A stretch of 10,541 nt of DNA from Methanolobus sp. UBA32. GTDB lineage: Archaea > Halobacteriota > Methanosarcinia > Methanosarcinales > Methanosarcinaceae. The DNA lies in contig DAZF01000056.1 of the NCBI GenBank assembly GCA_002507205.1, positions 26,564 through 37,104 on the forward strand, in the 5' to 3' direction. Positions 5,302 to 10,541 of this stretch are shown here, piece after piece. The position numbers and the translations under genes were made by a program. Position 1 is the first letter of the stretch. Each line of letters starts with the position of its first letter. The notes under the pieces were generated by a model. That model worked only from the letters and a program-made list of their open reading frames with translations. It ran no database searches and was not told the DNA's origin.

Positions 5302-8300
5302 TCAGCGCGCAGACCCGGACATAAAATCCGAAAGTCCCAGCTGTTTAACCTTGTGGTTTTCAAACAAAGAGGAAATATCATAATCCAGAAGTTCGATTCT
5401 CTGCCTGGTATAACTGGAAACTCCATACCTTTCCCCTATTTCTTTTGAAATTTCAAGGTATTTACGGACAGCCCCTTCATGCACAGTCAGTATTACATTA
5501 CCTCCGCACTTGGGACAGGCTCCGGTAAGAGGTGGACGTCTGAACTTTTCCCCACATTTTATACAGCGCATCCGCTGCCTGGAAAAGGAGCGCAGATTTC
5601 CTATCAAATCCGGAAGAAAATGGGATTTGAGCACTCTTTCAGCCACATCAGGAGCATCTACTGCCCTTATCCTACCAGCCAGGGAAAGTTGAGCTTCCAT
5701 TTTCTCAATCATACTACCCAGAGTCTTATATGAAGAATTAAGCGGACCTGCTGCAATATCTGAGGTATCGTGCGTAAACATAAAATGCTCGTATTGTTCA
5801 GGTGTTCCGAGCCGGCTGCTAACAAGGTCCATGATACTTTCGAGTTCAGTAGGATTTTTGATTTCCTGCGTAGCCCTGTAAAACTCAAGAGGATAGCGCG
5901 AAGGAACATCAATGTTATGGGCCTCCTTGTCCACCTCCTTGGGGTCGATCCTGGTAGTTAATACCAGGGGAGCATCCATTTTCCCGCCACGTTTTTCGGG
6001 AAGATAAGACCTCGAAAAATTAAGGATCCCATCCATAAGAAGCATTATGCAGTCCTCATCCCCATCGCAGTTCCTGCGCTTTGATGCATGGAAAAAAGGG
6101 TGAGCATAGCCTACGGAAGCTTTGGTAAATCCCACAAGGCGTCCGAGCACTCCTGCAGAGGTATGCGGCGCAAGTCCTATCAGCAGTACCCCCACAAGGT
6201 CCTGGATCGTTTCCGCATTATAATAGGGCTCGACCTTGTAATACTTCACAAGAAGTTCATCCACGTATTTTGCCGTACGCAGCATATACTGACCCCCATC
6301 GTAAGAAATTACAAGGTCCTGGACTTTCAGACAAACAACCTGGTCATCCTTCTTAAGAGGGTTTCCATAGATATCCTCCCTGTAGCCGAGTTCCCTGAGT
6401 TTGGCTGCAGTAATCCCAAGCTCATCAGCCCTGATATGGGTAAGAGGAATATCGGACATATCATAACGGACAGTGCCATCCTTAAAAATGTAGACATCAT
6501 GTTTTGCGCGCAGAATTCCTTTTTCCAGCGGTTCGGGAGTCATCTGGCCGTTCATAAGCCGTTTTACTCCCTTGATTATATCCATCCTTTCCCTTTCACC
6601 TACATTCTCAAAAGCCTGCTTGTAAATGGAACGGAAGTCCAGTTTTACGTTTGCAACGGAGGTTGATTTTCTTCCGCACTTGGGGCAGACCCCGGCACCC
6701 CTCACATCTATCTTGCAGCGGGGACAGGAAAGTTTGGGCTTTGTAAATTCCCCGCATTCGCAGCGCCAGAAATAAGTCTCTTTTCCACATGCAGGACATT
6801 CTCTCAGCCCCAGTTCCACCTCGATTTCTCCGATCTTCGCATTCATACAGGAAGTATAATCTGAGGCAGAGACCAGATTACGGGTCATTCCTCCTGCATT
6901 GTTTATGGGGAAGAGAACCTGAGCTGCAGGGGACATCTTGCGCAAGTCGGATTTTTCAGGTCTTCCCATCCTTGCCCCTATCCTGGAAGGAGCTCTGGGG
7001 TAAACTTTGAACCCGCTCAAAATACCGGCAGCCTCTACCATATTATCAGTATCGGGAATTCCGGCTCTCTCTTTAAGGAAATTGTCAAGCCCGAGACACA
7101 AAATAAAAGGAAGCGCTCCTTCAATAAGGACCTCATCTTCTTTTACCCTGTGCAGTACAAGAAGCTTTTCAAGCACCGGTTTTATGTCCTCTTCAACGGC
7201 AGCTTCCAGGGGCAGTTTGAGGATTCCTTCCCCTTCCGGCTCATTATTCAGAAAAGTCCCTTTTTCAGCCACGAATTTTCTAAGGACTTCAAACTCATTC
7301 CTGTTTATATCGTGCCAGAGATAGGTGAACTTAGGGTGCAATGGCACATTATACTCCCTTACAAGCCGGAGAGCGAGAGCAGCAGATGGGTTTTTCAATT
7401 CTTCCTCGGGAATCTTTTCAGGACAGGCTGCTGCATAATCGTAATGCCACCATTCAAAAACATAAGGTGAAGGCATGAGAGGATGGTTATTTTCCAGGAA
7501 GTCCCCATAATTGATCAGAATCTCTCCGATATCGACGATTACTTCGACCTGTGGACGAACCTCGTATGCTTCCTTTATATTATCTACGCGGATAAGGTCT
7601 CCCGAAAAAAGTCTTACAGTAGGGCCCTCTATTGAGTCCACTGCAGACATTGCCGCAGCTTTTCCGGGCCTTTCAACCTTAAGCTGTGTCCCGTTAGTAA
7701 TAAAATCATCAAGCAGGACCATGCTTGCAGGATTGATCCCTGCCGAAGCAAAAGAAGTGTTTCTCGACCTTCCATATCGCAGCCTGAAACCTCCAGGCCT
7801 TGAGGGATGAGAGAATACAGGTCTTCCGGCAATCAGGTCGCGGATATACTTATCCTTTGGCTTGATCTTGTTTTTCTGCTCATCTTCAGCGCTCCCTCCA
7901 CTTTTAGCCCCTCCGATAAGCGTCTCAAGCCATTCCCAGCCGTCCATCTTCAGTTTATTCACATGTTTTTTGACTTTCGGAGCCTTAAGGGCGAGACCTT
8001 CGGCAAGTACGAGGCACATCCCTCCCCTGACGCGGTTTGTCCCTATCCTTTCAAGGTCCCTGTGCCCTTCAACCTCAGCTTCCTCAGTAGGGTCCCCGTC
8101 AATACAGACAGGACAGTTCCTGACTATCAGACGAATCTCATCTTCGGAAGGCGTATACTGCAAACTTGCAACCCTTTTGTAGAGCAGGATCTCTTCCACA
8201 TATCGCTCCACCTCCTCTTCTCTTGGCTTGTAGCGGTCAATTCCTATCCCACGCCTAACATAATCACCGACAAGCACGGAGAGTGCCTGCGCAGTTCCCC

Positions 8301-8754
8301 CCGCACTCCGAATAGGTCCGGAATAAAAGATTCGGATATACTGGGAACCATCATCGTTTTTTCCGAGGTCTACTTTATCAATCCCTTCAATAGGGGCTGC
8401 AACCACTCCCTCCGTCAGAGTTGCCATAGAAACACGAATAGCAGCCTCCACCGCATCTTTTTTTGTAGGGAAGCTGCCTACTATCCCTTCCGCAACCTGG
8501 CGCCCGATTTCGAGAGCTGCTTCTTCCCTGGACATCTTTGTCTCAAGTTCCCTGATCTTTGCAGCAACTCCCTGTACTCCGATGAGGTTTTCGACCCTAT
8601 CCGCAAGGTCTTTTGCAAGGGGGATTTCTACGGTGGGTTTGGGATCTCCACCACGGGCTCGGGCCCTGTTCGCGATCTCAATTGCTTCTTTTAACCTTGC
8701 CTCAAGCCCGTCGAAGTATTCATGCATTTCTTTACTTGCAATAGTTTCGCCCAT
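5302..8754 (-). CDS. polC: DNA polymerase D large catalytic subunit DP2
   Basis: DP2 is the polymerase subunit of the archaeal family D replicative DNA polymerase; it pairs with the exonuclease subunit DP1, encoded elsewhere. The 1150-residue protein has the signature NCDGDED at residues 895-901, where Asn895, Asp897 and Asp899 correspond to the known metal-binding catalytic residues of Pyrococcus PolD. A central zinc-binding block has CxxC or CxC pairs at Cys653/656, 665/667, 677/680 and 690/693. A C-terminal zinc knuckle uses Cys1064, 1067, 1080 and 1083. The tail QLGLSDFM (1138-1145) fits the PCNA-interacting PIP box. No intein interrupts the motifs, unlike the Pyrococcus DP2 genes. The ATG is supported by AAAGGGG nine nt upstream. 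It lies 36 nt after the small membrane-protein gene, with a possible attenuator between them. Confidence 0.97.
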   Translation of the reverse strand: MGETIASKEMHEYFDGLEARLKEAIEIANRARARGGDPKPTVEIPLAKDLADRVENLIGVQGVAAKIRELETKMSREEAALEIGRQVAEGIVGSFPTKKDAVEAAIRVSMATLTEGVVAAPIEGIDKVDLGKNDDGSQYIRIFYSGPIRSAGGTAQALSVLVGDYVRRGIGIDRYKPREEEVERYVEEILLYKRVASLQYTPSEDEIRLIVRNCPVCIDGDPTEEAEVEGHRDLERIGTNRVRGGMCLVLAEGLALKAPKVKKHVNKLKMDGWEWLETLIGGAKSGGSAEDEQKNKIKPKDKYIRDLIAGRPVFSHPSRPGGFRLRYGRSRNTSFASAGINPASMVLLDDFITNGTQLKVERPGKAAAMSAVDSIEGPTVRLFSGDLIRVDNIKEAYEVRPQVEVIVDIGEILINYGDFLENNHPLMPSPYVFEWWHYDYAAACPEKIPEEELKNPSAALALRLVREYNVPLHPKFTYLWHDINRNEFEVLRKFVAEKGTFLNNEPEGEGILKLPLEAAVEEDIKPVLEKLLVLHRVKEDEVLIEGALPFILCLGLDNFLKERAGIPDTDNMVEAAGILSGFKVYPRAPSRIGARMGRPEKSDLRKMSPAAQVLFPINNAGGMTRNLVSASDYTSCMNAKIGEIEVELGLRECPACGKETYFWRCECGEFTKPKLSCPRCKIDVRGAGVCPKCGRKSTSVANVKLDFRSIYKQAFENVGERERMDIIKGVKRLMNGQMTPEPLEKGILRAKHDVYIFKDGTVRYDMSDIPLTHIRADELGITAAKLRELGYREDIYGNPLKKDDQVVCLKVQDLVISYDGGQYMLRTAKYVDELLVKYYKVEPYYNAETIQDLVGVLLIGLAPHTSAGVLGRLVGFTKASVGYAHPFFHASKRRNCDGDEDCIMLLMDGILNFSRSYLPEKRGGKMDAPLVLTTRIDPKEVDKEAHNIDVPSRYPLEFYRATQEIKNPTELESIMDLVSSRLGTPEQYEHFMFTHDTSDIAAGPLNSSYKTLGSMIEKMEAQLSLAGRIRAVDAPDVAERVLKSHFLPDLIGNLRSFSRQRMRCIKCGEKFRRPPLTGACPKCGGNVILTVHEGAVRKYLEISKEIGERYGVSSYTRQRIELLDYDISSLFENHKVKQLGLSDFMSGSAR

Positions 8755-8763
8755 CTCAAAAAG

Positions 8764-8770
8764 CCCCTTT
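8764..8770 (-). promoter_or_regulatory. Ribosome-binding site of polC
   Basis: AAAGGGG on the minus strand, about 9 nt before the ATG at 8754. It sits directly after the U-rich tract that follows the upstream hairpin, so folding or termination there would directly affect polC expression. Confidence 0.65.
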
Positions 8771-8812
8771 AAAAAAATAAAGAAAAAAGTTTACCTCTGC
8801 TTACGCAGAGAC
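8771..8812 (-). terminator. GNRA hairpin plus U-tract between the small membrane-protein gene and polC
   Basis: As minus-strand RNA, CUCUGC-GUAA-GCAGAG forms a perfect 6-bp stem (8 with two flanking G-U pairs) closed by a GUAA tetraloop. The stem is made from the last codons of the small gene (Ser-Leu-Arg-Lys-Gln-Arg). It is followed by GGTAAAC, a six-U tract, CTTTA and a seven-U tract that ends at the polC ribosome site. This is the layout of an intrinsic terminator or attenuator. It may end the upstream transcript, partly reduce readthrough into polC, or mark a processing site. Confidence 0.6.
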
Positions 8813-9003
8813 CCGGCAGCAAAAAGCCCTTGCATTGAAGTTACAAAGAAAACAAAAACCCCTGCCCAGAGAAGGTAATACCCAATATCGATACCAAGGA
8901 GGGTTATATTAAGAGTTGTAAAAAGCAGACCTGCAGCCAGGATTGCAAGGCTTATGCCCGTTGTCTTTTTGTTCTGTTGCCGGACTTTTTTATAAGCCCG
9001 CAT
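8791..9003 (-). CDS. Small two-helix membrane protein of unknown function
   Basis: I do not recognise a family. The 70-residue product starts with a basic stretch MRAYKKVRQQNKKT, then has two hydrophobic segments (about residues 15-36 and 40-63) joined by a short loop with Asp39, and ends basic with SLRKQR. By the positive-inside rule both ends should be cytoplasmic, giving a membrane hairpin. I chose the ATG at 9003 because GAAAGGA lies about 8 nt upstream. The in-frame ATG at 9012 abuts that site, and an upstream TTG at 9087 has none and would add 28 residues. A TATA-like region with a 17-bp duplication lies about 150 nt upstream. polC follows after 36 nt, so the two may share a transcript; a functional link is not implied. 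Confidence 0.65.
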   Translation of the reverse strand: MRAYKKVRQQNKKTTGISLAILAAGLLFTTLNITLLGIDIGYYLLWAGVFVFFVTSMQGLFAAGSLRKQR

Positions 9004-9087
9004 TTTTTCCATCCTTTCTCTTTTTTCCGCTTTCAAGAAAATCTCTCCAGATGCCTGAACGAATAAATAACTGTAAAATACCATCAA

Positions 9088-9248
9088 AGTTTAAACATCG
9101 AATTCGAATATTAAATCTGAACATCAAATCTGAGATCAGACCTGAGTATAAAATATAATTATCAAACAAATATAATTATCAAACTTTCATTCAGATCTGA
9201 CTGTCAAACCCTCACTTATACTCTTTCAATTTGATCGGTATTCTCGAA
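9088..9248. other. Intergenic region between sua5 and the small membrane-protein gene
   Basis: This 161-nt AT-rich spacer contains a perfect 17-bp tandem duplication at 9151-9184 and a TATA-like stretch on the minus strand, TTATATTTTATAC near 9147-9159, which could drive the small gene and polC. AAATCTGA recurs twice near 9112-9132. I see no clear terminator for sua5. Confidence 0.5.
9151..9184. repeat. Perfect 17-bp tandem duplication in a promoter region
   Basis: AAATATAATTATCAAAC occurs twice back to back (9151-9167 and 9168-9184) with no mismatch. Each copy contains the palindrome ATAATTAT. On the minus strand the copy nearest the small gene merges with the TATA-like sequence, so the duplication may alter promoter strength or spacing. 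Confidence 0.85.
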
Positions 9249-10340
9249 TTAAATAATGTGATGTACTGAAGCAGCTTCTCTTAACCGGTTAAGGAGAGCA
9301 GCTCCAAGACCTGAAAGAGAAAAAGAGCCATCGGCCAGGATAATATCCAGCTCTTTTGAGTCCAGAGCTCTGAGCCCTTCAAACAACCTCTTTGCGGCTT
9401 CTTCAGGCTCTTTGCGGGACCCCAGTAAAAAGCATTCATCGGCACTCAACCCTTCAGCAGTAAAAAAGCCTGCGGTCTCATTACTTAGTAAAAGTCCGAC
9501 TTTCTGTCCTTTGCTCAGGTAATCATCGAGCAAAATACCAATCTTTTCAGGAATTTTTTCTTTATCCCCTTCCACAAGCACGACTTTCGCATCAGGAGTA
9601 TAATGGCTGTATTTCTGACCTGCCTGCTTTTCAGGCATGGCTTCTCCAGCCGCAGTCTCAGCCCCGGCATATGTTGCCCTCACTTTACCTATAACTTTTT
9701 CAAGCTCGTCAACCCCCACGGCTCCAAGCCGCAGGACAACAGGAGGCTCTACCGTCATATCAATTACAGTTGACTCAAGCCCTATGGCTGTTCCCCCACC
9801 GTCAATAACCGCATCAACCCTGCCCGTAAGGTCAGCAAGGACATGGATTGCCAGACTGGGGCTGGGCTTCCCGGAGAGGTTAGCGCTCGGCGCAGCCAGA
9901 GGGGTGCCCGACCTCTTTACGAGCTCAAGGGGAATCCTGTGATCAGGCATGCGGAGACCTATAGAAAGCAGGTCTCCCGAAGTAATTTTCGGGACAGCAT
10001 CGTTTTTCTCAAGTACGATCGTAAGGGGACCAGGCCAGAAAGCGTCCATAAGCCTGACAGCTTTTTCAGGAATATTTTTTGCAACCTTTTTAAGGTCCTC
10101 TCTGGAATGGACAAGGAGACTAAGAGGATTACCAGGTGGGCGTTCCTTTGCTTTAAAAATCTTCAGGACGGCATCAGGATTCAGTCCGTCTGCCCCAAGC
10201 CCGTAAACTGTCTCTGTGGGAAAGGCAACTGTTCCGCCCTTTCGTATGATTTCTGCAGCCTCATCAAGAACAGCGTCAAAATTCTCTTCAGAGACCCGAA
10301 AAAGTCGGGTCTCTTTTTTGTTTCCGTTTTCTGTCTGCAC
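9249..10340 (-). CDS. sua5: Threonylcarbamoyl-AMP synthase (Sua5/YciO/YrdC family)
   Basis: Sua5 makes threonylcarbamoyl-AMP from threonine, bicarbonate and ATP, the first step of the t6A modification at position 37 of ANN-decoding tRNAs; KEOPS then transfers the group. The 363-residue protein has the long two-domain form. The YrdC-like domain (about 20-215) shows PTETVYGLG at 41-49, KAKERP at 63-68, SANLSG at 152-157 and STVID at 190-194, which line the ATP/threonine site in the family. The linker motif GQKYSHYTP (241-249) and a C-terminal Sua5 domain (about 250-363) distinguish it from the shorter TsaC. The start is GTG, with AAGGAG 10 nt upstream. A perfect 10-bp inverted repeat lies within codons 9-17. 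The small membrane-protein gene follows on the same strand. Confidence 0.95.
   Translation of the reverse strand: MQTENGNKKETRLFRVSEENFDAVLDEAAEIIRKGGTVAFPTETVYGLGADGLNPDAVLKIFKAKERPPGNPLSLLVHSREDLKKVAKNIPEKAVRLMDAFWPGPLTIVLEKNDAVPKITSGDLLSIGLRMPDHRIPLELVKRSGTPLAAPSANLSGKPSPSLAIHVLADLTGRVDAVIDGGGTAIGLESTVIDMTVEPPVVLRLGAVGVDELEKVIGKVRATYAGAETAAGEAMPEKQAGQKYSHYTPDAKVVLVEGDKEKIPEKIGILLDDYLSKGQKVGLLLSNETAGFFTAEGLSADECFLLGSRKEPEEAAKRLFEGLRALDSKELDIILADGSFSLSGLGAALLNRLREAASVHHII
10290..10319. promoter_or_regulatory. Perfect 10-bp hairpin with T-tract inside the start of sua5
   Basis: AGAGACCCGA (10290-10299), a 5-nt loop, and TCGGGTCTCT (10305-10314) are exact reverse complements, and the plus strand continues with T to 10319. 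On the plus strand this has the form of an intrinsic terminator facing out of sua5, acting on antisense transcription. In the sua5 mRNA the same stem would lie about 25 nt after the GTG and could slow initiation or early elongation. Confidence 0.65.
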
Positions 10341-10350
10341 CGAAGGTAAA

Positions 10351-10356
10351 CTCCTT
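10351..10356 (-). promoter_or_regulatory. Ribosome-binding site of sua5, supports a GTG start
   Basis: AAGGAG on the minus strand, 10 nt before the GTG at 10340. No in-frame ATG lies between it and the conserved domain start, so GTG is the best supported start. Confidence 0.7.
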
Positions 10357-10357
10357 A

Positions 10358-10395
10358 CCGATTATTATCCTACTGATTATTATCCTATTATCAGT
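10358..10395. repeat. 15-bp tandem duplication and inverted repeat just upstream of sua5
   Basis: CCGATTATTATCCTA (10358-10372) is followed directly by CTGATTATTATCCTA (10373-10387), differing at one base. Overlapping this, ACTGAT (10372-10377) and ATCAGT (10390-10395) form a 6-bp inverted repeat. The array sits immediately upstream of the sua5 ribosome site, within the expected leader or promoter. Confidence 0.75.
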
Positions 10396-10475
10396 TTCTG
10401 GCCTTAAGCTGTAGCAAATAGTTCTTATGCGGCTTGGTCCGGTTATTCAGTCCAGCACTTTTCAGCCTGGTTCTC

Positions 10476-10541
10476 ACTTAGAAGTTTGGTCTTACTTAGC
10501 AGTTTGGTCTTACTTAGAAGTTTGGTCTTACTTAGAAGTTT
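10476..10541. repeat. 18-bp tandem repeat running off the right edge
   Basis: The unit ACTTAGAAGTTTGGTCTT occurs at 10476-10493, 10494-10511 (one A-to-C change), 10512-10529, and as a 12-base partial copy at 10530-10541 where the window ends. There are no spacers. Eighteen is a multiple of three, but no open frame supports a coding repeat here, so it looks like an intergenic minisatellite. The total copy number cannot be known from this window. Confidence 0.9.

Noticed and set aside
5142..5324. 60-codon plus-strand reading frame between mmp10 and polC
   Set aside because: The ATG lies inside the polC terminator hairpin, the nearest GGAG is about 28 nt away, the product resembles no family, and the frame overlaps the polC end.
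7807..8694. Long plus-strand open frame antisense to polC (295 codons)
   Set aside because: It is a shadow of the polC coding strand: it has no ribosome site and no recognisable protein, and polC itself is unambiguous.
5302..8754. Intein in DP2
   Set aside because: The conserved motifs, including NCDGDED, run without insertion, and the length is normal for an intein-free protein.
9004..9087. Longer 98-residue version of the small membrane protein starting at TTG
   Set aside because: No ribosome site precedes the TTG; the ATG at 9003 has one and still includes both membrane helices. The longer form cannot be fully excluded.
10476..10541. CRISPR array
   Set aside because: The 18-bp units are directly adjacent with no unique spacers, and no cas gene is present in the window.

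Overview
The window is a stretch of chromosome from a methanogenic archaeon. The protein sequences and the AT-rich, U-tract-bearing intergenic DNA point to the genus Methanosarcina; I cannot fix the species from the sequence alone. Every large gene is core methanogen or archaeal machinery. I see no phage, IS element, CRISPR array, toxin-antitoxin or defence gene, and I do not see a previously undescribed multi-gene system. The items worth a second look are regulatory: hairpins, U-tracts, short tandem repeats and a small membrane-protein gene.

Layout. Positions 1-3289 hold, on the minus strand, the methyl-coenzyme M reductase operon in the order mcrB-mcrD-mcrC-mcrG-mcrA. Only the first 20 codons of mcrA are inside the window. 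The genes are packed 1-24 nt apart, and several ribosome-binding sites overlap the end of the preceding gene. Positions 3290-3707 are a 418-nt AT-rich divergent promoter region. It contains a GNRA-type hairpin in the mcrB leader, candidate TATA boxes for both directions, and a set of imperfect direct and inverted repeats. Positions 3708-4943 hold, on the plus strand, mmp10, the radical SAM/cobalamin enzyme that methylates an arginine of McrA. The enzyme and its modifier therefore share one divergent regulatory region.

Positions 4944-5301 lie between the convergent ends of mmp10 and polC and carry terminator-like hairpins and T-tracts for both strands. Positions 5302-8754 (minus) encode the large catalytic subunit DP2 of archaeal DNA polymerase D, without an intein. 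Just upstream, at 8791-9003 (minus), is a probable 70-residue two-helix membrane protein of unknown function. A hairpin plus U-tract lies between it and polC and could attenuate or terminate transcription. Positions 9249-10340 (minus) encode the Sua5/TsaC-family threonylcarbamoyl-AMP synthase of the tRNA t6A pathway. A perfect 10-bp hairpin sits inside its first codons. Upstream of sua5 are a 15-bp tandem duplication and an 18-bp tandem repeat that runs off the right edge.

Functionally, McrB, McrG and McrA form MCR, the last step of methanogenesis. McrC and McrD assist its activation and assembly, and Mmp10 modifies it. PolC and Sua5 are unrelated housekeeping genes that happen to be neighbours.
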